A stretch of DNA of 21,729 nucleotides. Origin: Alphaproteobacteria bacterium UBA1218 (lineage in GTDB: Bacteria; Pseudomonadota; Alphaproteobacteria; Rs-D84). A program made the translations under genes and the position numbers. The stretch spans positions 22,191 to 43,919 of the forward strand of contig DBXG01000013.1 of assembly GCA_002309215.1 (NCBI GenBank). Reading direction: 5' to 3'. Shown here in pieces: positions 1 to 8,258 of this stretch. A model generated the notes under the pieces. The model did no database searches, had not been told where the DNA came from, and saw only the letters and a list, made by a program, of their open reading frames with translations. Each line of letters opens with the position of its first letter. Position 1 is the first letter of the stretch.

Positions 1-237
1 CGTGTGCATGTGCTGGTGATTCCGCGTGGAGAATATACTGATATATTGGATTTTACACAAAATGCTTCGGCGGATGAACAACGTGCGTTTTGGAACGGTT
101 TTTGCAATACCGTTGAAAAACTGAATTTGAATAATAATTTCAGAACGGTTGCAAATACTGGTCGTGGTGCTGGTCAATCTGTGATGCATTTTCACATACA
201 TATTATGAGTGATGAACGATTCCAAGAAGATTTTTAA
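1..237 (+). CDS. HIT-family nucleotide-binding protein, 5'-truncated by the window
   Basis: This is the C-terminal 78 residues of a histidine-triad (HIT) protein, open from the first base, so the start lies upstream of the window. The triad H-F-H-I-H-I sits in the segment QSVMHFHIHIMSD near the C-terminus. The middle histidine is the nucleophile that takes up NMP in known HIT hydrolases such as HinT. The upstream stretch VHVLVIPRGEY also matches the family, where a histidine and proline precede the triad strand. Family members are soluble purine nucleoside phosphoramidases or dinucleotide hydrolases; the natural substrate here cannot be told. The last 26 bases overlap the next gene, which suggests translational coupling. 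Confidence 0.88.
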   Translation, partial: RVHVLVIPRGEYTDILDFTQNASADEQRAFWNGFCNTVEKLNLNNNFRTVANTGRGAGQSVMHFHIHIMSDERFQEDF

Positions 238-442
238 TGTTCGTGTGACACCACATGCAAAGCAAAACAAAGTCGTTGAAAGCGATGGTGTTTTGCGTGT
301 TTATACAACTGTTGCGCCTGAAAATGGTCGCGCAAATAGTGCCGTAATTGAATTATTATCAGAATATTTTGGTGTTGCAAAATCACAAATAAAAATCGTG
401 CGCGGGGTTGCCGCGCGCGATAAAGTTGTTGAAATCGCTTAG
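212..442 (+). CDS. DUF167 / UPF0235 (YggU-like) protein
   Basis: A 76-residue protein of the DUF167/UPF0235 family, a small alpha/beta fold of unknown function. Family hallmarks are visible: an N-terminal strand ending in VTPHAKQN, then the segment APENGRANSAVIELLSEYF, then a C-terminal strand IKIVRGVAARDK. The start could be GTG at 209 or ATG at 212; the two are adjacent and neither has a clear Shine-Dalgarno sequence. Either start lies inside the HIT gene, so expression probably depends on coupling to it. The TAG stop (440-442) shares bases with the TAA stop of the convergent LOG gene. No function is assigned. Confidence 0.85.
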   Translation: MNDSKKIFNVRVTPHAKQNKVVESDGVLRVYTTVAPENGRANSAVIELLSEYFGVAKSQIKIVRGVAARDKVVEIA

Positions 443-996
443 GCTTTGTAACCCAAAATCCCATCAATCAGTTCGTATGGGGTATTGGCGATAGAGACGT
501 TATATTCATCCAAAGATTCAATAAACTTATTATTTAACATATCGACAATCAAATCGTGAAAAGACGCCCAAAAACGATTGGTATTCAGAAAGAATATTGG
601 TTTTTTTGTTTCACCAATTTGTTGCATAGTTAAAATGTCCGTCACTTCATTCAAAGTTCCAATGCCCCCAGGCAATATTATAAAAGCATCAGATAATTCG
701 AACATTCTTTGCTTGCGTTCATTTACACCGCTTACAATTTTGACTTCTATTTCTTTGTGGACAGGTTCTTGAAGTGCTGCGACGTGTTCGGTTGAAATGC
801 CGATTACGTGTGATCCGTTATTAAGCGCAGAATCAGCCACAGCGCCCATTAGTCCAACATCACCACCACCAAATACCATGTTCAAACCATTTTTTCCGAT
901 AAGTTCACCCATTAATTTGGCGTCTTGTTCAAATGCAGGGTATAACCCCAACTGATGTCCGCAATATACTGCTACTGTTTTTATTTTCTTGTTCAT
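439..996 (-). CDS. LOG-family (TIGR00730) nucleotide phosphoribohydrolase-like protein
   Basis: A 185-residue Rossmann-like protein of the LOG / 'lysine decarboxylase-like' family. The diagnostic PGGIGTLNE motif is at residues 109-117 and VFGGGDVGLMG at 41-51. The RK pair of the usual ERK stretch is near residue 94. Characterised members cleave cytokinin riboside monophosphate or AMP to base plus ribose-5-phosphate; old lysine-decarboxylase labels are wrong. The substrate here is unknown. The length is typical. The start is supported by AAGGA about 7 bases upstream of the ATG. A TATAAT-like -10 (1020-1025, minus) lies in the gap shared with tilS. The stop overlaps the DUF167 stop. Confidence 0.88.
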   Translation of the reverse strand: MNKKIKTVAVYCGHQLGLYPAFEQDAKLMGELIGKNGLNMVFGGGDVGLMGAVADSALNNGSHVIGISTEHVAALQEPVHKEIEVKIVSGVNERKQRMFELSDAFIILPGGIGTLNEVTDILTMQQIGETKKPIFFLNTNRFWASFHDLIVDMLNNKFIESLDEYNVSIANTPYELIDGILGYKA

Positions 997-1043
997 GTAT
1001 TTTTCCTTTATTTTTGGAAATTATAACATAAAATATTCTTGTT

Positions 1044-2015
1044 ATGAATAAAAAGTTTACAGATTTTATGCCTAAATATCGGGGCAATAGATTGGCTGTC
1101 GCAGTCAGTGGTGGTGTTGATTCTATGTGCTTGCTTTATTGGTTGCATGAAATCGGTGCAGATATTGTTTGTCTGCATGTGAATCACAGACTCAGGCCCG
1201 AAGCAGACACCGAAACAGATTATGTTGTCAATGTGTGTAAGCAGTTAAATGTTCCATGCAAAGTTTTTTACTGGGACGCCGCAAAGCCAGAAAACGGTTT
1301 AGAGGCGGCTGCGCGTGAGGCGCGGTACCAGATGATGATTGATTATTGTCATGAAAACAGTATTGAATATTTATTGACCGCGCATCAAAGCGATGACCAA
1401 ATCGAAACCTTTTTAATGAATCTGTCGCGTGGCAGTGGTTTGTATGGTTTATCGGGTATGATGCAGGAATCTGAACGTGATGGGATTAAAATCCTGCGCC
1501 CGTTGTTGGGGGTGTCGCGTTCTGAAATCAAAAAATATTGTGATGACAATAATATCAAATATTATACTGATTCTATGAATAGCGATGAACACTATACACG
1601 TGTAAAAATGCGGAAAAATCGGCATTTGTTAAATGACGAATTGGGGATTTCTGATGCCAGAATTTTGTTGGCGATTGAAAACCTTGGCCGGACAAGGCAA
1701 TGGATGGATAAATATATCGAAAACAGATTGGAATTAGTTCTGCGTCCATGGGGCACAATGTTTACTGCATCTTTTTTATTTGACGAAGCGGAAGAAGTTA
1801 GGCTAAAATTGTTGGGATTGCTGATTCAGAAAATCGGCAAAGGGGATTATTTACCACGGTTGAATTCGTTGCAGAATGCACTATGTAATTTGCATAGCGA
1901 TTGTCAATTTACATTAGGGCATTGCACGATTCGCAGGCTTGGGGACAGAATTTTAATCGTTCCCGAAGGAAAAAGAACAACGTTCAGGAAAAGATATGAA
2001 AAACGGAAAAAATAA
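1044..2015 (+). CDS. tilS: tRNA(Ile)-lysidine synthetase
   Basis: TilS uses ATP and lysine to convert C34 of tRNA-Ile(CAU) to lysidine, switching its identity from Met to Ile. It is an N-type PP-loop ATPase: SGGVDS is at residues 22-27, followed by LHVNHRLRPEA and the HQSDDQIETFLM region typical of TilS. At 323 residues it is shorter than the E. coli enzyme (about 430), with a reduced C-terminal part; short forms are common in Alphaproteobacteria. The ATG has no Shine-Dalgarno sequence and sits 9 bases after a TAAAAT box (1029-1034), so the mRNA may have almost no leader. The 3' end overlaps ftsH by 20 bases. Confidence 0.93.
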   Translation: MNKKFTDFMPKYRGNRLAVAVSGGVDSMCLLYWLHEIGADIVCLHVNHRLRPEADTETDYVVNVCKQLNVPCKVFYWDAAKPENGLEAAAREARYQMMIDYCHENSIEYLLTAHQSDDQIETFLMNLSRGSGLYGLSGMMQESERDGIKILRPLLGVSRSEIKKYCDDNNIKYYTDSMNSDEHYTRVKMRKNRHLLNDELGISDARILLAIENLGRTRQWMDKYIENRLELVLRPWGTMFTASFLFDEAEEVRLKLLGLLIQKIGKGDYLPRLNSLQNALCNLHSDCQFTLGHCTIRRLGDRILIVPEGKRTTFRKRYEKRKK

Positions 2016-3891
2016 TAATTTTAACAAAAAAGATGGTTCCAGATTTTATTTGATAGTGTTTATCGTGCTGTTTTTTGTGTTGGGGGCACGTGCGCTGTTT
2101 TTTGGTGGGTTCAGGACTGAAAATCTTGGTGGTGATACGGTCAAAGCACCGATTGAATTATCTTTTTCAGATGTGTTGCGTCGTGCAGACGATATAAAAA
2201 CAATGGAAATTGGACGTAATGATGTTGCGACTGGTAAATTAAAGGACGGCACGCCATACCACGCAACAATTACTTATAACCCTGAATTGTTGGAAAAGAT
2301 TTCTAAAAATGGTGCGACTGTATCTATTAATAATCGCGATTCTTTCTTTGATGTTATTGCGCGTTGGGTTCCGCTGTTGGTTGGCTTGTTATTTTTATTC
2401 TGGTTTTTGCGTTTAATGCGTGGCGGAAATAATGGTGGTGGTATCACGCGCAGTTTGATTGGTCAAAATCCAACAAAAATTACAACCGGCAAAACCAAAA
2501 CTACATTTAATGATGTTGCAGGTATTGATTCTGAAAAACAAGAATTGATGGAAGTGGTCGATTTCTTGAAAAATAAAGAAAAGTTCAAGGCTTTGGGTGC
2601 GCGTGTGCCACGTGGAATATTGCTGTCGGGTGAACCTGGGACCGGTAAAACCTTGTTGGCGCGTGCTGTCGCGGGTGAGGCAAACGTTCCGTTCTTTGCT
2701 ACATCAGGCAGTGATTTTTCAGGTATTATTGTTGGCTTAGGTGTTGCAAAAATCAAAGAGATTTTTGAGCTGGCAAAACGTAATGCGCCATGTATTTTGT
2801 TTATTGATGAAATTGACGCGATTGGTCAAAGTCGCAGCAAGCATTCGTACAACGATAATGATCGCGAACAGACATTAAACCAATTGTTGATTGAAATGGA
2901 TGGCTTTGCAAATGATACTGGCATTATTGTAATTGCTGCGACAAATCGTCCTGATATGTTGGATGCGGCTTTGTTGCGTCCAGGTCGTTTTGACAGACAA
3001 ATAAATATTGAATTGCCGAATTTAGAAGGACGTCGTGCTATACTGGATTTGCATGCAAAGAAATTCAAGATTGGCGAAAGTGTAAATATGATGGATGTTG
3101 CGCGTGGGACGACTGGATTTTCGGGGGCTGATTTGGAAAACCTGTTGAATGAGGCTGCATTGCATGCTGTGCGTAGCGACCACAAAGTTGTTGAACAAAG
3201 TGATGTGGAAGAAGCGCGCGATAAAATTTTAATGGGGCCAAAGAAAAACCGCAAAATGCGTCCAGAAGATATTAAATTGACCGCATATCACGAAGCAGGG
3301 CATGCGTTCGTCAGTTTGCATTATAAAGATATCACAGACCCAATACACAAGGCGACAATTATACCGCGTGGACGTGCGCTGGGTATGGTGCAACATTTGC
3401 CAATTGATGACAAGGTATCCATGACATTGGACGAAGTGCGTGCGAATCTGGCTGTGTCTTTGGCAGGGCGTGCGTCCGAAGAATTATTCTTTGGTGCAAA
3501 TAAAATCACAACAGGTGCTGAAAGTGATATTGCGCAGGCAACACGTTTGGCGCGGTATTCAATTACTACGGCTGGCTTGTCTGATAAAATCGGTTTGGTT
3601 GCGATTAACCAGGCAAATACATTTGGGCAAAGAATTGCGCTGGAAAATGCTTCTGAAAAGACGGCTGAATTGGTTGATAACGAAATTCGTGTTTGGTTAG
3701 ATAATGCACACAAAGATGCCAAATCTATATTGACCAAGGGCAAAGCAACCGTTGATAAATTGGCCAAAGCATTGTTGGATAAAGAAACTTTGTCTGGCGA
3801 AGAAATCAAGGAAATAGTGTTTGGTAAAAAAGCAACAACTAAAAAGGCAACCGCAAAACCAGCATCTAAGAAATCAAATGCCAAAAAATAA
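1996..3891 (+). CDS. ftsH: ATP-dependent zinc metalloprotease FtsH
   Basis: FtsH is the membrane-anchored AAA+ protease that degrades unassembled membrane proteins and regulators such as LpxC. Two membrane helices are visible (about residues 16-36 and 118-138), flanking a periplasmic domain. The AAA module has Walker A GEPGTGKT (212-219), Walker B ILFIDEIDAIG, and the second region of homology ending LLRPGRFDRQ. The protease has HEAGH (432-436) and a third zinc ligand at Asp511. One feature is unusual: the pore loop reads GIIVG, with Ile245 where FtsH normally has an aromatic Phe. The C-terminus is a Lys/Ala-rich tail. The 631-residue length is typical. The gene overlaps tilS upstream (20 bp) and the MBL hydrolase downstream (14 bp). 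Confidence 0.96.
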   Translation: MKNGKNNNFNKKDGSRFYLIVFIVLFFVLGARALFFGGFRTENLGGDTVKAPIELSFSDVLRRADDIKTMEIGRNDVATGKLKDGTPYHATITYNPELLEKISKNGATVSINNRDSFFDVIARWVPLLVGLLFLFWFLRLMRGGNNGGGITRSLIGQNPTKITTGKTKTTFNDVAGIDSEKQELMEVVDFLKNKEKFKALGARVPRGILLSGEPGTGKTLLARAVAGEANVPFFATSGSDFSGIIVGLGVAKIKEIFELAKRNAPCILFIDEIDAIGQSRSKHSYNDNDREQTLNQLLIEMDGFANDTGIIVIAATNRPDMLDAALLRPGRFDRQINIELPNLEGRRAILDLHAKKFKIGESVNMMDVARGTTGFSGADLENLLNEAALHAVRSDHKVVEQSDVEEARDKILMGPKKNRKMRPEDIKLTAYHEAGHAFVSLHYKDITDPIHKATIIPRGRALGMVQHLPIDDKVSMTLDEVRANLAVSLAGRASEELFFGANKITTGAESDIAQATRLARYSITTAGLSDKIGLVAINQANTFGQRIALENASEKTAELVDNEIRVWLDNAHKDAKSILTKGKATVDKLAKALLDKETLSGEEIKEIVFGKKATTKKATAKPASKKSNAKK

Positions 3892-4522
3892 CGCTGTAAA
3901 ATTTGAGGTTTTACATTTGCCACCAGAAAATACCATTTCTATGTTGGTGTCGGTGGGATGCGATGCTGTTATTTTTGATGCGTGGGGTCGGGCGTCTGAT
4001 TGGGAAAAGGTTTTATCGGAACGCGGGTTAAACTTGCGTGCGATATATGCGACACATGGACATCCTGATCATATTGCAGCTGCACCTGAATTGGCAAAGA
4101 AATTTGATGTCGATTGGTTTTTAAATGAAAAAGATAATTTTTTAATTGGTTGGGGTAATGGATTATTAGATATGTTTAATATCCCACAAATTACACCAGA
4201 TTATAAAAAACCAAAAAATATACCATTGGGGACAATCGAAATTTTACCTGGCATAGATATGGAAGTAATGGAAAGCCCTGGTCATACACCTGGCGGTTTA
4301 ATGTTTTATTTTCCAAAATATAATATTTTAATGGTTGGTGATACTTTGTTCCAAGAAAGTTATGGAAATACAGCTTTCCCGGGTGGTGACGAAAAACAAT
4401 TGTTTGAATCTATCGGCAAATTATATAAAAAAGATTTGCCAAACGGAACACGGGTTATTCATGGCCATGGCATGGAAACATCAATTGATTGGTTAAAGAA
4501 AAATAATAAGTTTTTTATCTGA
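3878..4522 (+). CDS. MBL-fold metal-dependent hydrolase, glyoxalase II-like
   Basis: A 214-residue metallo-beta-lactamase-fold protein. The metal-binding motif THGHPDH (residues 59-65: His60, His62, Asp64, His65) is intact, with further ligands at His136 (SPGHTPGG), Asp155 (GDTLF) and a histidine of VIHGHG (195/197). The layout and length resemble the compact YcbL / glyoxalase-II-like subgroup, which hydrolyses thioesters. The substrate cannot be fixed from sequence. The ATG at 3878 is preferred over an upstream in-frame ATG at 3821 because the extra residues would be an out-of-frame reading of the ftsH Lys/Ala tail. It overlaps ftsH by 14 bases and ends the tilS-ftsH operon. Confidence 0.88.
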   Translation: MPKNNAVKFEVLHLPPENTISMLVSVGCDAVIFDAWGRASDWEKVLSERGLNLRAIYATHGHPDHIAAAPELAKKFDVDWFLNEKDNFLIGWGNGLLDMFNIPQITPDYKKPKNIPLGTIEILPGIDMEVMESPGHTPGGLMFYFPKYNILMVGDTLFQESYGNTAFPGGDEKQLFESIGKLYKKDLPNGTRVIHGHGMETSIDWLKKNNKFFI

Positions 4523-4535
4523 TATATTAAAATAC

Positions 4536-4563
4536 TTGACATTTTATTATTTTTGGCTACGCT
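4536..4563 (+). promoter_or_regulatory. Putative sigma-70-type promoter for the coiled-coil gene
   Basis: A perfect -35 TTGACA (4536-4541) is followed after 16 bases by a weak -10, TACGCT (4558-4563). It lies in the 74-bp gap after the MBL gene and would give a leader of about 25-30 nt that includes the AAGGGA ribosome site at 4584-4589. The -35 is convincing and the -10 is not. Confidence 0.5.
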
Positions 4564-4596
4564 ATTAGTGATAAAATTAAATCAAGGGATTTAAAT

Positions 4597-4854
4597 ATGT
4601 CTAAGAGTTATGCTGATTTGGACCGTGAAAACATAGAGTTGCAGAAAAAAATTCAAGAGCTGCAACATGTTATTCAGGAATTGGAAGATTCCGTTAAAAA
4701 CAAACAAAAACAAATCAATGATAGAGATGATTTGTTGATGGCTTTTCGGAATAGATTAGAGGCCCAAAAACATTTTTGGCAACGCATCAAGAAAGATAAA
4801 GGTGCGTCGTATTTGTTAGATATGATCGCAAAAGTTTGGTCAAAATCCAAATGA
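4597..4854 (+). CDS. Small coiled-coil protein of unknown function
   Basis: An 85-residue soluble protein. Residues 8-62 are rich in Glu, Lys, Gln and Leu with heptad-like spacing (IELQKKIQELQHVIQELE), so a coiled coil is likely. The C-terminal third is basic, with aromatic residues (HFWQRIKKDKG) and a helix ending AKVWSKSK. There is no signal peptide or membrane segment. AAGGGA lies 7 bases before the ATG, and a promoter-like TTGACA is upstream. The gene is monocistronic, and its stop is 4 bp from the convergent polA stop. I do not recognise the family. A structural or nucleoid-associated role is possible but unsupported. Confidence 0.75.
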   Translation: MSKSYADLDRENIELQKKIQELQHVIQELEDSVKNKQKQINDRDDLLMAFRNRLEAQKHFWQRIKKDKGASYLLDMIAKVWSKSK

Positions 4855-4858
4855 GGTT

Positions 4859-7633
4859 TTATTTGTCCCAGACGGCTGATATAGTGGCTTCTGCCAATAA
4901 TGGAACCGATAATTTTGTAATGTGTTCCATTTCGTATTTGATTTGTTCTGCAAAATATTCTGCTTGGTCTGCGGTGCATTCAAACACGATTTCATCGTGA
5001 ACCTGTAATATCATTTTTATATCATTTTGATTTGGTACGATGATTTTATTGTAAATATTCACCATTGCAAAACGCATTAAATCAGCCTCGAACCCCTGGA
5101 TTGGTGCGTTTATCGCAGCGCGCACAGCATAACCACGCAAGCGTGGATTTGCGGCCTCTGGGATTTCTATCCTGCGATGCCAAGGTGTATAAACACAATG
5201 ATTTTCCAATACAAAATTCGTTATGTGCTCAATATATTCTTTGATTTCAGGTAAACCCGCCATATATGAATCTATAATCTTTTTCGCAGCATCACGCGAA
5301 ATATTTAACTGATTTGCTAAACCCCATGATGATATGCCATAGATAATCGAAAAGTTTATTGTTTTTGCGGCGCGTCTTAAATCTTTTGGGACAGGTTGAT
5401 TTTCTGGGATATTAAATATTTTGCGTGCAGTTTGTTCGTGTATGTCCAAGCCTGCGTTAAAAGTTTCCTTGAACACAGCGACATTTGCGACATCAGCCAG
5501 CAATCTTAATTGAATTTGCGAATAATCGATACCAATCAATTTTTTACCGCTTGCTGCAACAAAGCATCTGCGGATTTCTTCGCCAAGTTCTGTTTTAATC
5601 GGTATGTTTTGCAGATTCGGATTGCGACTGGATAAACGACCGGTGTTCGTGCTGGTCTGCAAATAAGTTGTATGAATACGCCCGTCATCTGCAATCTGGT
5701 GAGGCAGGGCATCAGCATAAGTTCCAGCTAATTTCGCAACAGAACGCCAATTTAATATCTTTTCAACAATCGGATGTGCTTCGACCAATTCAGCCAATCT
5801 GTCTGCATCTGTGGAACGCTTTTTGCCCGCAGGTAATTGCAATTCGTCAAATAAGACTGTCGCCAGTTGTTTAGGACTGCCGATATTAAATTCGTGTCCA
5901 GCCAATTCATATATTTCAGATTCTAATTTAGTCAGTTGGTCGTGAAAAACAGTTGATAATTGCTTTAATTTATCACGATTTACGGTGACACCATTTCTTT
6001 CCATAACGCACAGCACCAGACACAAAGGTAAATCGCATTTGTCATACAGTTTTTGCAAGTTTTCGTTTGCATCCAGTTCTGGGCGCATCAATTTGTATAA
6101 TGCCATACATACGACAGAATCTTCGCCAGAATATTGTGTTGCAACATCAATCGGCAGTGTCTCAAAATGCCTGTCTGCGTCTTTGATTTTAGCATCAAAT
6201 AAATCGCTGAACTTTATATTTGTATGCCCCAGATATTTTTCAGCCAATTCATCCAATCCATGTCCATGTAATGAACCATGCAAAATGTAAGATAATAACA
6301 TAGTGTCATCGAAAGGTTGAATCTGTGTAATGTCAAACCCCGCGTTATGCAAAATATGTAAATCGTATTTCAGATTATGTGCAACTTTTACTATGTTTTT
6401 ATTTGTGAATATTGGCCAAAGTTTTTTGCGAACAATATCAATAGTGAGTTGGTTTTCAGCCAAAGTGTCGCCACCAAACAAATCAACAGCCTTCTTTATA
6501 TGTCCAATTGGAATATATGCGCCATGCGAATCGTCATAAGCCAAAGACATACCAACAATTTTGTCTGTCATTTGGTTCAATCCTGTTGTTTCGGTGTCAA
6601 AAGCAATAACATCGCGAATGTGTGATAAAAATTCGTCTAATTCAGATTCATTGGAAATCGTGACAATGTCCATTGGTGGCAGGGTGGTTGTTTCTTGTTT
6701 TATATGTTCTGGGATTTCAGCAACTGGACAAACCGATTTTGCATAATCAGGAACAGGTTCAGTTGGTGTTTCTGTTGCACCAGGAAAAAGTTTTTCTATC
6801 TTGGTTGCCAAAGATTTGCTTTCAATTTTATTCAGAACAAAATCCAGCGCTGCGCTTTTATTAAATTGAAATGGCTTTATAACTAATCCGTCCAGATCAA
6901 CATCTGTTTTCAATGTGACCAGTTGTTTGGAAATATATGCCATTTGTTTGTTTTCAATCAGTAGATTGCGAATGCGCTCGCTTTTCACAGAATTAATGTT
7001 TGCGTATAAATTGTCCAAATTGCCAAATGTCGAAATTAAATCAGTTGCAGTTTTGGGACCAACACCACGAACGCCTGGAACATTATCAGTCGAATCGCCC
7101 ATCAGCGATTGAACATCAATAACCTGGGACGGTTTTACACCAAACTTTTCCAGAACCTGAGGTTCGTGAATTTCGCGCTGTTTCATACCGTCATATAAAA
7201 ATACACAGTCAGATACCAACTGCATTAAATCTTTATCGCCAGTTATTATTCGTGTGCCACCAGGATTGCCACAGTTCTGATGTGCAATTGTTGCGATAAC
7301 ATCATCGGCTTCGACGCCTGGAATACAAAGCACAGGCACACCCATAGCGTGCGCACCGATTCGTATTAATTCTGATTGCTGAATTAAATCAGCAGGTGTT
7401 TCGCTGCGATTTGCTTTGTATTCAGGATAAATATCTTGGCGGAAGGAGATTCTGGACGCGTCAAAAACGCAAACGATTGAATCATCTGGTTTGGCACTGG
7501 CGAGTATTGGCAAAATCATATTGAAAAAACCATATACTGCACCTGTGGGCATACCATCACTGCGTGTCAAAGTGCTGTGCACACCATAGTATGCCCGAAA
7601 TACCAAAGAGTTCCCGTCAATCAAAGTTATCAT
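4859..7633 (-). CDS. polA: DNA polymerase I with 5'-3' and 3'-5' exonuclease domains
   Basis: Full-length family A polymerase (924 residues) for Okazaki-fragment processing and excision repair. Residues 1-285 form the 5'-3' exonuclease, including the acidic cluster GVEADD, TGDKD and MGDSTDN. The proofreading domain looks active: FDTETTGL (Asp346, Glu348), HNLKYD (Asn420, Asp424) and YSGED (Tyr501, Asp505). Many host-associated bacteria have lost these residues. The polymerase domain has motif A DYSQI (Asp703), motif B RRAAKTINFSIIYG (753-766, with Phe at the dNTP-selecting site) and motif C VHDE (878-881). AGGA lies upstream of the ATG. The gene is 19 bp downstream of the outer-membrane barrel gene, so the two are probably co-transcribed. 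Confidence 0.97.
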   Translation of the reverse strand: MITLIDGNSLVFRAYYGVHSTLTRSDGMPTGAVYGFFNMILPILASAKPDDSIVCVFDASRISFRQDIYPEYKANRSETPADLIQQSELIRIGAHAMGVPVLCIPGVEADDVIATIAHQNCGNPGGTRIITGDKDLMQLVSDCVFLYDGMKQREIHEPQVLEKFGVKPSQVIDVQSLMGDSTDNVPGVRGVGPKTATDLISTFGNLDNLYANINSVKSERIRNLLIENKQMAYISKQLVTLKTDVDLDGLVIKPFQFNKSAALDFVLNKIESKSLATKIEKLFPGATETPTEPVPDYAKSVCPVAEIPEHIKQETTTLPPMDIVTISNESELDEFLSHIRDVIAFDTETTGLNQMTDKIVGMSLAYDDSHGAYIPIGHIKKAVDLFGGDTLAENQLTIDIVRKKLWPIFTNKNIVKVAHNLKYDLHILHNAGFDITQIQPFDDTMLLSYILHGSLHGHGLDELAEKYLGHTNIKFSDLFDAKIKDADRHFETLPIDVATQYSGEDSVVCMALYKLMRPELDANENLQKLYDKCDLPLCLVLCVMERNGVTVNRDKLKQLSTVFHDQLTKLESEIYELAGHEFNIGSPKQLATVLFDELQLPAGKKRSTDADRLAELVEAHPIVEKILNWRSVAKLAGTYADALPHQIADDGRIHTTYLQTSTNTGRLSSRNPNLQNIPIKTELGEEIRRCFVAASGKKLIGIDYSQIQLRLLADVANVAVFKETFNAGLDIHEQTARKIFNIPENQPVPKDLRRAAKTINFSIIYGISSWGLANQLNISRDAAKKIIDSYMAGLPEIKEYIEHITNFVLENHCVYTPWHRRIEIPEAANPRLRGYAVRAAINAPIQGFEADLMRFAMVNIYNKIIVPNQNDIKMILQVHDEIVFECTADQAEYFAEQIKYEMEHITKLSVPLLAEATISAVWDK

Positions 7634-7652
7634 TAAAATCTGTTCCTGGGGT

Positions 7653-8210
7653 TTAGAATATAAATCTAACTTTCAAGCGAACATCGTATTCCAACAAATC
7701 CGGTGTTGTGTTAGCTGTTGCTATTTTGTACATGTTTGGAACATATAGCGCGCGACCTTCGATATCAAATTTGATTGGCAAAGCCAAAATATCAATCGTT
7801 GCGCCCAACATTGCCTGGTACCCAGCAGTAGATTCTAACTTATATTCAAGACCAGGGACAGGGGTATGTTTTCCTTCGAACGCCAAACCAATACCAGCAC
7901 CGAAATATGGTTGGATAAGTGTTGATGGCACCTTGAACATAGCATTTACCATAGCTGTATTTGCATGCAAATCTGCAGATTTCAGATAGTTATATTCTGC
8001 TTCCAATCTGAATAATGGGATATCAATACCCAAATTTGCACCAAAAATCATAGAAGAATCTGTTTTATTATCATCGCGTGTAAATATTGTTTGACCACCA
8101 GCACCAGCCATAGCGCCAAGATAAAAATCAGCTACGACGCCAGCATTTGCAGATGCGGTTCCAGCCAACAAAGTTAAAACAGAAATTAAAGATATTGAAT
8201 TTATTTTCAT
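7653..8210 (-). CDS. Small outer-membrane beta-barrel protein
   Basis: A 185-residue exported protein. A Sec signal peptide (about residues 1-23, ending ASANA) precedes a Gly-rich protein of alternating hydrophobic strands, and the last residue is Phe, a usual signal for BAM-mediated assembly. Segments such as QPYFGAGIGLAFEG and EYDVRLKVRFIF match the 8-stranded opacity/OmpA-N/OmpW-like barrel class. The exact family and any ligand cannot be told. It has a strong AAGGAGA ribosome site and a TATAAT-like -10 (8231-8236, minus) in the gap it shares with pth. polA follows 19 bp downstream, an odd functional pairing that probably reflects genome compaction. Confidence 0.8.
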   Translation of the reverse strand: MKINSISLISVLTLLAGTASANAGVVADFYLGAMAGAGGQTIFTRDDNKTDSSMIFGANLGIDIPLFRLEAEYNYLKSADLHANTAMVNAMFKVPSTLIQPYFGAGIGLAFEGKHTPVPGLEYKLESTAGYQAMLGATIDILALPIKFDIEGRALYVPNMYKIATANTTPDLLEYDVRLKVRFIF

Positions 8211-8258
8211 ATTTTTCTCCTTTATATGATATTATATGTTACAAACAAAGGTATTAAC

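Noticed and set aside
2046..3923. Several antisense open frames of 68-200 codons within ftsH
   Set aside because: They are shadows of a highly conserved gene, with no start signals or family features.
5536..7112. Short open frames opposite or within polA
   Set aside because: They are shadows of the conserved polymerase frame.
8226..8258. Upstream ATG for pth
   Set aside because: It has no ribosome site and adds residues absent from the family; the ATG at 8259 is preceded by AAAGG.
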